From Marinobacterium lacunae (lineage in GTDB: Bacteria > Pseudomonadota > Gammaproteobacteria > Pseudomonadales > Balneatricaceae): a stretch of DNA of 64,000 nt. Each line of letters starts with the position of its first letter. Position 1 is the first letter of the stretch. The stretch spans positions 124,001-188,000 of the forward strand of contig NZ_JMQN01000040.1 in NCBI RefSeq assembly GCF_000705555.1, read 5' to 3'. The translations under genes and the position numbers were made by a program. The notes under the pieces were generated by a model. The model was not told where the DNA came from, searched no databases, and saw only the letters and a program-made list of their open reading frames with translations. Below, in pieces: positions 6,453-15,633 of the stretch.

Positions 6453-9332
6453 TTAGACTTTAGTCGCATAATGCCCTAAATCAAGCAGCTCTGTCTCTAC
6501 CTGAGAAGCCGGTATCGGCGGCAAGTAGAAATATCCCTGACCGAGGGTACATCCGGCCTCAGCCATGAAGCGTCGTTGCTCATCGGACTCGATGCCCTCA
6601 GCAACAGTCGATAACCCAAGATGCGAGGCCATGTCGATAATCGATTTCACGATCGCTTCATCATGATCGTTACCCGGTACCCCATCGGTAAAGACCTTGT
6701 CGATCTTCAGCGTGTCCAGCGGCAGCTTTTTCAGATAAGCCAACGAGGAGTATCCGGTGCCGAAGTCATCCAGCGCCACGCTGATGCCAAGCTTGCGTAA
6801 CGCGCACAGCAGTCCCGCACTGGCATCGGGGTCCTGCATCAGCAGACTTTCGGTAATCTCAAGTTCAATCCGGGATGGATCAACCCCCGTTTGATCCAGT
6901 ATCCGACGCACCTGTTCGGGCAATCCCTCATTGAACTGCAAAGCCGACAGGTTAATCGCCATGCAAAGCCCTGCGCTATATCGCTCCTCCCAGACCCGCT
7001 GCTGTCGACAGGCTTCCTCCAGTACCCAACCACCGATGCGCTGAATCAGTCCGGTTTCCTCGGCCAGCGGTATGAAGTGATCGGGGCGAACCTGGCCGAT
7101 CCCCGGTCGGTTCCAGCGGATTAGCGCCTCAAATCCCACCAGCCCCCCCTGCTCCAGATCCCACTGGGGTTGGTAGTAGAGCTCAAGCTCACCTCTGGGC
7201 AGCGCTTCGCGAAGCGCGTTTTCCAGCGTCAGGCGTTCATGTACCTGTCGGTTCATATCCTCGGTGTAGAACTGATACCCATCCCGACCATTAGCCTTGG
7301 CATGGTAAAGTGCGGTATCTGCATTCCGGCACAGCTGAGGAAAATCGAGTCCATCGTAGGGGTACACTGCAATACCGATGCTGGCGGTCACCGCCAATTC
7401 GCAACCTTCAATATCTGTACGTTTTGACAACACACGCTGTAAACGCCCCGCCATTTCGGCCAAGGACTCGGCGGTGCCATAATCTGAGAGCAATATCACG
7501 AATTCATCGCCACCAATGCGGCTAACGGTGTCAGTTGGGCGTACAGAATAGGCAATACGACGCGCGGCAACCTTAAGCAGCGCATCCCCTGCCTCATGGC
7601 CCAGGGAGTCGTTGACGTTCTTGAAGCGGTCGAGATCGATGAACATGACAGCCAGCTGCTCTCCCTTGCGCTTACAGGCAGCCAGCTGCTGTTCGGCACG
7701 GTCACTGAGCAGTTGACGGTTGGGCAGATTGGTCAGCGAATCATACTCCTTGAGCTGCCTCAGCTGTGCTTCCTGCTGTTTGCGCTCGGAGATATCCTCA
7801 AGGGTCATTACCAGATTGACGCTGTCGTTTTCTACATTCTGAGCCAACGTCATCGACATCCAGGCCGGGAACCGATAGCCATCCTTGTGCCGGTTCTGCA
7901 CTTCGCCCTCCCAGAAGCCCTCGGTCTCCAATTTTGCCCTAAGCTCGTCAAAACCGGGGCCGTCCACACCCTCAAAAAGGGTTGCAGCCGTACCACCCTC
8001 TAAATCAGCCAGATCATAACCGGTCAGGAACGTAAAAGCAGAGTTGACCTTCAATACCCGATCAAAACCATCTGCTACCAGCATCCCCTCATTTGAGGCT
8101 TCAAACACCTTGGCAGCTATACCGAGCTGGGTGGCATTTTCCTGTAGCGCCTCCTGTTGGCTCTTGATATTGCCTTGATAAGCGCCAAACAGTCCGGAGA
8201 GCCAGCGCGATAGCACATAGGCCAACACGAACCCGACAAACGCTACCAACCCCAACAGGGGAATAGCAGCTAATACCTGCTTATGCAGGTCTTCCCGATA
8301 GATCTGACGTTGTGCCGCAATCGATTCATTCCAGCTGGACCGATAGGTACCTACGATCAGAACCCAATCAAGCTCCGGCACGCTGCGTACCAGCGATAAC
8401 TTGGCTTCCTTCAGCGTGCTGCCCGGCTTAAACCATTTGTAGCGCGCAAAGTTCCCTTCGGCGCTTGTCTGCGCCAGAATGTTCTGCACCGCCTCGCCAT
8501 AGGCTGGGTCCATCTCGGAAAAATGCTTGCCCTCAAGCTCGGGTAAACCCGGACTCAGTAATAACCTGCCCTCAGCGGTCAAAACCGCAAAATACCCGCC
8601 GTCACCAAAGCGCCTATTGGCCAGACGCTCAAGTGCACGCTCTTTCAGCTGATCTTCGAAGTGAAAAACATAGTCGCCAGTACCAATCACCCACCCAAGC
8701 GGTTCGAACAAGCGCGCGTAAACGACTTTCTCCTTCATCTCGTCTGGATAGCCCGGCACGTACCAGCGATAACGCGCATAACCTCCCGCCGCGTTTTCAA
8801 GCGCCACTTTGATAGTGTCCCTGGCGGTATAGGTGCCCCGGTCATCAACGCTATCCCAGAACGAGCGCCCCTCCATATCAGGGCTGGGCGGAAGCAATAT
8901 CATCTCGCCCTGCGTATCACCTATAAAGTAATACCCTCGCCCATCAAAAAAACGGATATCGCGCAGTGCCTCTTTTATCAGGCCCGCCACCGAACGTTTA
9001 CTCTCGCCCTTGAGAAGATGTTCCTGTTGATAAATGGTATCGGCAATCTGCCAAGCCTGATTGACCTGATCTCTGGCCCCGTCCATCAGCAGCCGTTCGG
9101 CCTGTCCGTAAATAAAGCGGATCTCGGACACTGCCGAGTCCATCTCACTCTTCAGCGCTGTGCGCTGCTGCTGTTCGATATCGGATTCAATCTCGGACAG
9201 GCGTTTGAGGTTGTCGTAATAGGCACTGCCCAGAGTAAAGGCGATCGTGACCAGAGCCATGACGGTAACAGTAAGCGTCAACCCCCAGGTTTGGTAACGA
9301 ATATATTTGGGCGCGTCGATATTCATACGCAT
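6453..9332 (-). CDS. Cache-PAS-GGDEF-EAL membrane c-di-GMP protein
   Basis: This is a sensor of about 959 residues. In order: an N-terminal membrane helix (about 12-38); a periplasmic double-Cache region (60-340) with two similar blocks (GYYFIGDTQGEMILLPPSPD and GGYFAVLTAEGRLLLSPG); a second helix (370-400); PAS; GGDEF with intact RIGGDEFV; and EAL with intact FEALIRW, DDFGTGYSS and TVAEGIE. Both catalytic signatures are present, so it could make and degrade c-di-GMP. I chose the ATG at 9332 because AAAGGACAG precedes it; an in-frame ATG at 9386 lacks a good site. A 4-copy octamer repeat lies upstream at 9415. Confidence 0.9.
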   Translation of the reverse strand: MRMNIDAPKYIRYQTWGLTLTVTVMALVTIAFTLGSAYYDNLKRLSEIESDIEQQQRTALKSEMDSAVSEIRFIYGQAERLLMDGARDQVNQAWQIADTIYQQEHLLKGESKRSVAGLIKEALRDIRFFDGRGYYFIGDTQGEMILLPPSPDMEGRSFWDSVDDRGTYTARDTIKVALENAAGGYARYRWYVPGYPDEMKEKVVYARLFEPLGWVIGTGDYVFHFEDQLKERALERLANRRFGDGGYFAVLTAEGRLLLSPGLPELEGKHFSEMDPAYGEAVQNILAQTSAEGNFARYKWFKPGSTLKEAKLSLVRSVPELDWVLIVGTYRSSWNESIAAQRQIYREDLHKQVLAAIPLLGLVAFVGFVLAYVLSRWLSGLFGAYQGNIKSQQEALQENATQLGIAAKVFEASNEGMLVADGFDRVLKVNSAFTFLTGYDLADLEGGTAATLFEGVDGPGFDELRAKLETEGFWEGEVQNRHKDGYRFPAWMSMTLAQNVENDSVNLVMTLEDISERKQQEAQLRQLKEYDSLTNLPNRQLLSDRAEQQLAACKRKGEQLAVMFIDLDRFKNVNDSLGHEAGDALLKVAARRIAYSVRPTDTVSRIGGDEFVILLSDYGTAESLAEMAGRLQRVLSKRTDIEGCELAVTASIGIAVYPYDGLDFPQLCRNADTALYHAKANGRDGYQFYTEDMNRQVHERLTLENALREALPRGELELYYQPQWDLEQGGLVGFEALIRWNRPGIGQVRPDHFIPLAEETGLIQRIGGWVLEEACRQQRVWEERYSAGLCMAINLSALQFNEGLPEQVRRILDQTGVDPSRIELEITESLLMQDPDASAGLLCALRKLGISVALDDFGTGYSSLAYLKKLPLDTLKIDKVFTDGVPGNDHDEAIVKSIIDMASHLGLSTVAEGIESDEQRRFMAEAGCTLGQGYFYLPPIPASQVETELLDLGHYATKV

Positions 9333-9414
9333 GGGCTGTCCTTTTACTGTGGCTCGCTCACCACACCTACTGCTACTGTTCAGCAATCCATGTCCGGCTT
9401 ACAGAATCCCGTAA

Positions 9415-9446
9415 CGCCTAAACGCCTAAACGCCTAAACGCCTAAA
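9415..9446. repeat. Octanucleotide tandem repeat CGCCTAAA x4
   Basis: Four perfect copies of CGCCTAAA lie in the 5' region of the minus-strand GGDEF-EAL gene, 83 bp upstream of its preferred start. A unit of 8 in a non-coding leader can change promoter or leader spacing by slippage. The rest of 9447-9690 holds no gene that I can see. Confidence 0.85.
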
Positions 9447-9707
9447 CACTAAAACCTGAGATCAATCTAGCATGTTATGTGTCGTCTGATGATGCCACAA
9501 CTCAAGACTTATACATCGGTCTTTGCGCATAAAACCCTAGAGGATACCCGCCATTGTTGTGGCAAACATGACAAAACCACGCTGCCACTGCATTGTAGTA
9601 CGACATCAAAAAAATCTACCCACCTGATTTTAAAGTACTTTTAAGAACAGTATTGGAAGGCGAGATTCTTGCTTTATCACCTCATATTTTGAATGAGGAC
9701 GATGACG

Positions 9708-10268
9708 ATGCTGTTGAATACCTATGATGATCAGGCTTTGCTCTTCAACACCAACTTTATTGAGAAAACCAGCAGTGGCGGAGTCGCCTATCGTGGCGAA
9801 TTGGTTGTACAGGAGGGGGAGATTGCAGATGCCCAGGGGCGCCGCAAGCCACCCGTATCGTTATTGCTAGGCGCGGTGCTGCTGGAAGAGAATGAGCAGA
9901 TTACCCTGATGGTTGGCCTTCTCAACGAACTGGCGACGCTGGAGCCGCTGCTGGAAAAGTACGGTAAGGATCTGGCCGACAACCTTTGCGCCATGATTTT
10001 CGCGCGCAATATCGACACGCCACTGATTCTCGATGCGCTTGGCAAACGCTTTTTTCTGATTCCGCTGGACGAGGGTATACCGTGGAATGCGGCGATTGAC
10101 GAGCTGGCGCTGGAAAAGAGTGATTTCAAAGGCCAGTCTGCCGGCGACAAGCTGGTGACGCTGTACAACGAGATGAAAGGCTACAAAGCCAAGGGCGATC
10201 AGGTCAGTCTTGAGGAAGCGCTGGAACGCACCGTCGAGGTGAAACTTACAGCCCGCGGCCCGGTTTAA
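9708..10268 (+). CDS. Hypothetical cytosolic protein beside the GTPase module
   Basis: This protein of about 186 residues belongs to no family I recognise. It has no signal peptide or membrane segment. It opens with a beta-rich stretch (MLLNTYDDQALLFNTNF) and continues with alternating helices and strands. Three in-frame ATGs lie within 16 bases (9693, 9702, 9708); GAGG at 9695-9698 is best spaced for the last. It is convergent with the roadblock/GTPase pair and separated from it by 49 bp that contain a GCGCCT/AGGCGC hairpin. A link to that module is possible but rests only on position. Confidence 0.7.
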   Translation: MLLNTYDDQALLFNTNFIEKTSSGGVAYRGELVVQEGEIADAQGRRKPPVSLLLGAVLLEENEQITLMVGLLNELATLEPLLEKYGKDLADNLCAMIFARNIDTPLILDALGKRFFLIPLDEGIPWNAAIDELALEKSDFKGQSAGDKLVTLYNEMKGYKAKGDQVSLEEALERTVEVKLTARGPV

Positions 10269-10317
10269 CCGACTTTACAGTCAAGGGCGCCTCCTCAAGG
10301 CAGGCGCTCGTTGCTGT

Positions 10318-10659
10318 TTATACGATTTGAGCTTGCTGCTGAAGCCCGCTGTGCAACTCTCGCACGTTGTTGCGAACATTGACGATATTGGTGTGTTTTG
10401 AAGATAGACAGATCAGGATCTGATTTCCCTCCAGCAGGAATCCGCTGACCCGCTTCTCGCCGATCTCCAGATGCGCCTCGTCATGTGCCGAGCGTAACTT
10501 GGCCGCATTTTGAAACACGTAGTTGAACGCCTTCTTGGCGATCGTTTCATGGTTACGACGCTCAGCCGGGAACGTGGAAAACACAACCTGATCGGCCTGC
10601 ATCAAGCAGCACCCTTCGATAAAATCGAGCTCATCCACGGCTTCGAGTAACTCAATCAT
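10318..10659 (-). CDS. Roadblock/LC7-like protein
   Basis: This 113-residue protein has the roadblock pattern: helix, then beta strands carrying EGCCLMQADQVVFSTFP, a central helix, and strands VSGFLLEGNQILICLSS followed by a last helix. Roadblock proteins dimerise and, in the MglB type, act as GTPase-activating partners of Ras-like MglA. The start is the ATG at 10659, overlapping the GTPase stop (10652-10654), with a GTG two codons upstream as alternative. The overlap implies coupled translation and a stoichiometric partner of the upstream GTPase. Confidence 0.65.
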   Translation of the reverse strand: MIELLEAVDELDFIEGCCLMQADQVVFSTFPAERRNHETIAKKAFNYVFQNAAKLRSAHDEAHLEIGEKRVSGFLLEGNQILICLSSKHTNIVNVRNNVRELHSGLQQQAQIV

Positions 10660-11620
10660 TATCACGACTCCATTGCAGCAAATCAGCCGCCTGTTGCTTG
10701 ACCACAGTCAGACTCAAACCCTTGTCAGAACACATACCCAAGGCCTGCTCTTCCTCGACGAACACCGACAGCGTCTCCTGCTCTTCTCCACAGAGCATGA
10801 AACTGTCGATGTTACCCAAGAATGCGGCTTTCTGTTCCAGCGCCGATACCAGATTCACCATCGCCTTGAGCAACGCCTGACTCTGCATACTGGCCACATT
10901 GGAACTGAGTACCTTGCGGTCTGCGCCCAGATGCATGGCGCCAGTAATACCGCGTGTGTTGATTGCCGCGTCGATCAGCGACACCGGTTTCGCTCCGCTG
11001 TCGGCGACTTCTTCAGGCACTGCGACCGCCTCGGGCACTGTGCTATTGCCTGACAGCTTCTCAGCCAACGCCTGCCAATCGACCGTCTTTTCACGTCTGC
11101 CAACCACCTCTTTCACCAGCTTCAGCACATCGGCAGGGTCACGGGCATCGATAAACAAGACGGTGGTAAACAAGCCCATGCGCTTGAGCTCGTTCATGTA
11201 ATAGTTGTAATCGGGGTTCGCCCGCACATCGGCGTGAGTCACCGCGATCACCAATCGGCGCTTGACCAGGTAATCGCGAAACTCCTCAACGTAAAAACGA
11301 ATATCCTTGAACGGATCAGTACGGGTATTGTCCACCAGCAGGATCAGGGCCTCGGCATCAGCCACGAGGTCACTCATCATCAGCTGCCACATGAACCTGA
11401 AGCGCTCCTGCCCCGGCGTACCGTACAGGTGAAGCTTTGCGGTGTCCGTCAGTTCCAGAACACCGTAGTCCATCGCAATAGTGGTTCTCTGTTTTCGCCG
11501 AATCACCGAGTCGCTGACCTTGGCGTCGGTATCCACAGTCTCGATCTCACTGAGAGACTTAATCGCCGTGGTCTTTCCCGAACAAACCGAGCCGGTAAAC
11601 AATATTTTGTAATCAGCCAT
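10652..11620 (-). CDS. Ras-like (MglA-type) GTPase with C-terminal roadblock-like domain
   Basis: This 322-residue protein has an N-terminal small GTPase domain: P-loop GSVCSGKTT (residues 10-18), switch region RKQRTTIAMDYG, and G3 motif YGTPGQERFRF. The G4 position reads THAD instead of the usual NKxD, and DARD stands at G5. After a Pro/Val/Ala-rich linker (about 195-215) comes a roadblock/LC7-like domain (about 220-320). It is followed by a separate roadblock protein with overlapping ends. MglA/MglB systems set polarity or control motility and pili in other bacteria; the role here is unknown. Fusion of GTPase and roadblock in one chain is the unusual feature. Confidence 0.75.
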   Translation of the reverse strand: MADYKILFTGSVCSGKTTAIKSLSEIETVDTDAKVSDSVIRRKQRTTIAMDYGVLELTDTAKLHLYGTPGQERFRFMWQLMMSDLVADAEALILLVDNTRTDPFKDIRFYVEEFRDYLVKRRLVIAVTHADVRANPDYNYYMNELKRMGLFTTVLFIDARDPADVLKLVKEVVGRREKTVDWQALAEKLSGNSTVPEAVAVPEEVADSGAKPVSLIDAAINTRGITGAMHLGADRKVLSSNVASMQSQALLKAMVNLVSALEQKAAFLGNIDSFMLCGEEQETLSVFVEEEQALGMCSDKGLSLTVVKQQAADLLQWSRDND

Positions 11621-11973
11621 GGTAATCCTCTTTCGCGTCCGGCCCGGGAGCGCCGTGCCGATCGATTCATATACTGCATGAAACAGCCGTTTAGCGCTGC
11701 GTCGATTCTTAGCGTAAAACGTTTAAGTTTCAACCCGGTTAGGAAGCATCTTGTTCCTGAACAGGTAAAGAGTAGAGCGAGATCAATTATTCCTTTAATG
11801 CCGCTGGAGTTCTCCCTGATGGGAGCCCATCCCTGTATGAGGGGATTTGGCACCGCTTTGACTCTCCATCCTAGATCACGCCCCTCAGTTCATAAAGCAG
11901 TAATTTGACCTTTAACCACCGGTAGCCGATGATTCCGCTCACCAAGTGCACCACGTACCCCCGAGGAGATGGA
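11621..11973. other. Gene-free divergent promoter region
   Basis: This 353-bp gap lies between the divergent GTPase and nfeD genes. It must contain both promoters. I see no convincing ORF, repeat or RNA. The GTPase has an AAAGAGGATTACC ribosome-binding region just upstream of its ATG. Confidence 0.5.
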
Positions 11974-12426
11974 ATGGAGTTCGCAATTCAATACTGGCAC
12001 TGGATCGTGTTCGGCATGGTGCTGATTCTGGCAGAACTGGTGGTACCGAGCTTTACCATTTTCTGGTTTGGCTTGGGTGCCTTCGTTATCGCCACGCTGC
12101 TGGCACTCTCGATAGACCTGTCATTGGGCTGGCAGCTACTGATCTGGGCGCTCTCTTCAATGGCGTTCACACTGCTCTGGTTCCGCCTTTTCCGTCCCCT
12201 GATGGTTGACCGCACCAAGGCAGGGATTGCACGCGAGGCGATCCGCGGCGAGTCCGGACAGGTCATAAAAGCGCCCGAGGAAAACCAACGTGGCATCGTT
12301 CGTTTTTCCACTCCTTTGATGGGAGACGACGAATGGGAGTTCATCTGCGCGGACCCGGTTCATCTGGGTGACCGTGTATTCGTGCTGGAGCTGTCCGGCA
12401 ATACGCTCATCGTGGAAAAACGCTGA
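11974..12426 (+). CDS. NfeD-family membrane protein
   Basis: This 150-residue protein has three or four N-terminal membrane segments (WHWIVFGMVLILAELVVP, FWFGLGAFVIATLLAL, LLIWALSSMAFTLLWF) and a C-terminal OB-fold domain (about 90-150: GESGQVIKAPEENQRGIVRF onward). NfeD proteins partner with stomatin-like proteins in membrane-domain organisation and quality control. The ATG at 11974 is chosen because GAGGAGATGGA lies directly upstream; an earlier in-frame ATG at 11929 has none. The slipin gene follows after 40 bp, the classic NfeD-slipin pair. Confidence 0.88.
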   Translation: MEFAIQYWHWIVFGMVLILAELVVPSFTIFWFGLGAFVIATLLALSIDLSLGWQLLIWALSSMAFTLLWFRLFRPLMVDRTKAGIAREAIRGESGQVIKAPEENQRGIVRFSTPLMGDDEWEFICADPVHLGDRVFVLELSGNTLIVEKR

Positions 12427-12466
12427 ATAACATACTGTCTGCTACTTAAAGCAAGGAGAACCGCTC

Positions 12467-13327
12467 ATGTTTATCGATGGATTGGTAATGGCCTTCGTCT
12501 TCCTGGTGCTGGTCATCGTTACCGTCGCACTCGGCGTCAAAACGGTGCCACAGGGCAGCAAATTCGTGGTGCAACGCCTTGGCAAGTATCACCGCACACT
12601 CGGGCCGGGTCTCAACTTTATATTCCCCTATATTGATGCCGTGGCCTACAAGGTCACAACCAAGGATATCGTGCTCGACATCCCGTCGCAGGAAGTTATT
12701 ACGCGTGACAACGCCGTGATCATCGCCAACGCCGTGGCCTATATCAATATCGTCTCGCCGGAGAAGGCTGTATACGGTGTTGAGGACTACAGTATTGCAA
12801 TCCAGAACCTTGTGCAGACCTCGTTGCGTTCGATCATTGGCGAAATGGACCTTGATGACGCCCTGTCCAACCGCGATGCGATCAAGGCCAAACTGAAAGC
12901 GGCTATCTCTGATGACATTGCTGACTGGGGCATCACCCTCAAAACTGTCGAGATTCAGGATATCAACCCGTCGGAAACCATGCAGAAAGCGATGGAAGAG
13001 CAGGCCGCTGCCGAGCGTGGTCGTCGTGCAACTGTCACCCGTGCCGATGGTGAAAAGGCCGCCGCTATCCTTGAGGCCGAAGGACGGCTGGAAGCCTCCC
13101 GCCGCGATGCTGAAGCCAAAATAGTACTGGCCGAAGCCAGTCAGACCGCCATCGAGAAGGTCACTTCAGCCATTCAGCAAAATGAGTTGCCGGTCATGTT
13201 CCTGCTCGGTGAGCGCTATATCGATGCCATGAAGGATATGTCCACATCGGACAACAGCAAGATGGTCGTACTGCCGGGCGATATTCCCGCCACTGTACGG
13301 TCTATCATGGGTGGTTTTGGCCGCTGA
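12467..13327 (+). CDS. SPFH-domain slipin/stomatin-like protein (QmcA type)
   Basis: This 286-residue protein has one N-terminal membrane anchor (MAFVFLVLVIVTVALGV) followed by the SPFH/Band 7 domain (about 20-190, with VPQGSKFVVQRLGKY and the GxMxLDDxLSxRD block) and a C-terminal helical region rich in Ala, Glu and Arg. It forms large membrane-associated oligomeric cages, often with the FtsH protease. AAGGAG stands before the start. Paired with nfeD upstream. Confidence 0.92.
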   Translation: MFIDGLVMAFVFLVLVIVTVALGVKTVPQGSKFVVQRLGKYHRTLGPGLNFIFPYIDAVAYKVTTKDIVLDIPSQEVITRDNAVIIANAVAYINIVSPEKAVYGVEDYSIAIQNLVQTSLRSIIGEMDLDDALSNRDAIKAKLKAAISDDIADWGITLKTVEIQDINPSETMQKAMEEQAAAERGRRATVTRADGEKAAAILEAEGRLEASRRDAEAKIVLAEASQTAIEKVTSAIQQNELPVMFLLGERYIDAMKDMSTSDNSKMVVLPGDIPATVRSIMGGFGR

Positions 13328-13336
13328 GAAACAGCC

Positions 13337-15535
13337 TCAGCCGGCCTGTGGCTCGGCTGAGGGCTCACTGAACAGATAACCCTGCGAATAATCGATCCCC
13401 AGCGACTCCACCACCGCCTGCACCCCTTGTGAGTGCACAAACTCCGCCACCGTTTTGATACCCGCATTGCGCGCAAAGTAAACGATTGAACGGGTAATTT
13501 CGTAGCTGCGCTTGTCAGTATCGATATTGCGGATATAACGCGCATCAATCTTGATGTAATCCACATCCAGCTCAAGAATACGCTCGAAATTTGAATATTC
13601 CGTGCCGAAATCGTCAATCGCCAGCCGATAGCCCCGCCGTTTGAGATCCTGCAACTGGGGCAGATGCTCACGCGTCGCGCCGCTACTCACACCTTCATGG
13701 ATCTCCAGAATCACTCTGGAGCGGTCAATACCGTAATAGCGGGCTATCTCGTCAAGATGATCGGCCAGATAGCCAAGATCCAGATCTTCACTGGTGATAT
13801 TGAGTGTAAAGCTGACATCGGATGACGCCATGCAGGCAAAGCTTCCGGCGATGATCTCGCGTGTCAGCATCGGCAACAGACCCGACAACTGGGCAACGGG
13901 GATAAACTCGGCCGGCGAGTGAATCGCCCCGTCCCGCTCAAGACGCGCCAGCACTTCAAAACTGTCGATACGCCCTGTGTGATTGTTCCGTATTCCCTGA
14001 TACCAAGGCACGATGCCGCCCTTTCTGAACGCCTCGTGCAGCCAGCCATTCCAATGCGTAAAGTCGAGCCGACGCTTGGGTTTCAATTCGTCACGCTGAC
14101 TATCGTAGAGGTGTGATCGGTTCTTGCCCTTCGAACGTGCAGTTTTCAGTGCCGACAATGCCCTGCGCATCAAATCGCGACCGCCACTTACGCCACCGAA
14201 GTTGAATGTCAGCGTAAAGCAGAGCTGGTCAACGTCTACTTCGTTACACAGGAAATGCTGCTGAATACGCAGAATCTGTAGATCAAGGTCAATTAGGGCT
14301 GGGAAATGCAGAGCAAACTGATCGGCATCTATTCGAAACAGCTCGCCCTGTATATCAAGTGCTACAAGCGCTCGTGCAACAGCGGTAAGCAGTTGATCGC
14401 CAATATCGACGCCATACGCAGTATTGATGTAGCTGAAGTTGTTCAGGTTCATCAACAGCAACGATTGCTCGTTGCCACCCTCCTCCAGCTGAAGCTTCAG
14501 CTTGGCCGTATTGGGCAGTCCTGTCAGCGCGTCATACTCCAGTGCCCGGATTCGCCCTTCACGCTCGCTTTTAAGCTCACTGAGATCGGTAAAGACCGCG
14601 ACGTAATTGGAGACAACGCCATGACGGTCCCTCACGGTGTTGACCGTCAGCCACTGAGTCAGTAACGAGCCATCCTTGCGCCGGTTGGTCACCTCACCGC
14701 TCCAGCGGTCATGGCTTAACAGTTCACCCCACAACTGGTGATAAAACGCCGCATCGTGAAGGCCCGAGGCCAAAAGCTTCGGAGTTTGTCCTAACACTTC
14801 CGAGGCGCTGTAGCCGGTAATGGCTTCAAATGCAGGGTTCACTTCAATGATGCGATTAGCCCTGTCGGTTACGATGACACCCTCCGACGAGCTATTCAAC
14901 GCCGTGGCAAAGAGCTCCAGACGCTCGGTGTTAACCTTCAACGCCCGTGCCTGCTCCTCTCTTACCAGCAGCATGCTGATAAGCGACGCCCCCACCTCAA
15001 GTAAGCGCTTGTGAAACGATGACGGCTGACGATGCTCGAAGGATGAGAGCGCGAATGATCCGATCGGCTTCTGATCGGCATTGCGAATCGGCATGGACCA
15101 ACAGGCACACAAGTTGAAATCGTAGGCCAGTTGACGCAGATCCTGCCAACGACTGTCGGTAAAAGTATCGGTCACGAACATCGGCTCATTCCGATACACC
15201 GCGTTTCCGCAAGAGCCACCACCGGGCCCCGGACGCAGACCGCACAGAGCTTCAACACCCTCTTTAGGGACAGACGGCGCAGAAAGAACATTGAGTTCGC
15301 CGCTGGCATTATCCAGCAGCATGACGCTGGCGATTGAGTTGGGCAGAAGTGCCTGAGCCATTTCGCAGGTGCGGTCGATAATCGCCATGTAGTGGCAGTT
15401 CTCCGCCACCAGACGAAACATCTCCTGCTGCAGCGCGAGCAGCTGATCCAGCTCCTCGACTGTGACCTCCAGCTCGGTATCCGGCCGATTTAGCGGCTCG
15501 GTCCTGTGTGGGGTGTGTTCAGACCGTTCAGACAT
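13337..15535 (-). CDS. GAF-PAS-GGDEF(degenerate)-EAL protein
   Basis: This 732-residue soluble protein has GAF (about 40-190), PAS (200-320), a GGDEF domain whose active-site motif is RIDADQF instead of GGDEF, and an EAL domain with FEVLARL, an intact DDFGTEYSN and YIKIDA. The cyclase should therefore be inactive, perhaps a GTP-sensing regulatory domain, and the protein most likely acts as a c-di-GMP phosphodiesterase. EVL variants of EAL are often still active. A later EAL helix reads TVAEFVH instead of TVAEGVE, which may lower activity. It is convergent with the slipin gene, nine bases apart. Confidence 0.88.
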   Translation of the reverse strand: MSERSEHTPHRTEPLNRPDTELEVTVEELDQLLALQQEMFRLVAENCHYMAIIDRTCEMAQALLPNSIASVMLLDNASGELNVLSAPSVPKEGVEALCGLRPGPGGGSCGNAVYRNEPMFVTDTFTDSRWQDLRQLAYDFNLCACWSMPIRNADQKPIGSFALSSFEHRQPSSFHKRLLEVGASLISMLLVREEQARALKVNTERLELFATALNSSSEGVIVTDRANRIIEVNPAFEAITGYSASEVLGQTPKLLASGLHDAAFYHQLWGELLSHDRWSGEVTNRRKDGSLLTQWLTVNTVRDRHGVVSNYVAVFTDLSELKSEREGRIRALEYDALTGLPNTAKLKLQLEEGGNEQSLLLMNLNNFSYINTAYGVDIGDQLLTAVARALVALDIQGELFRIDADQFALHFPALIDLDLQILRIQQHFLCNEVDVDQLCFTLTFNFGGVSGGRDLMRRALSALKTARSKGKNRSHLYDSQRDELKPKRRLDFTHWNGWLHEAFRKGGIVPWYQGIRNNHTGRIDSFEVLARLERDGAIHSPAEFIPVAQLSGLLPMLTREIIAGSFACMASSDVSFTLNITSEDLDLGYLADHLDEIARYYGIDRSRVILEIHEGVSSGATREHLPQLQDLKRRGYRLAIDDFGTEYSNFERILELDVDYIKIDARYIRNIDTDKRSYEITRSIVYFARNAGIKTVAEFVHSQGVQAVVESLGIDYSQGYLFSEPSAEPQAG

Positions 15536-15633
15536 CTCCGTATTCTCGCTGCTCGGCGCATGGGACGATTCTAAACGATACTAACGCTGACGGTTCGCCT
15601 TGCCCAGCTAAACCATCAGCGTCAGTGGTTGGA

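Noticed and set aside
9415-9446. A CRISPR-like or attachment repeat
   Set aside because: The units are 8 bp and directly adjacent with no spacers, so it is a simple tandem repeat. No CRISPR array was seen anywhere in the window.
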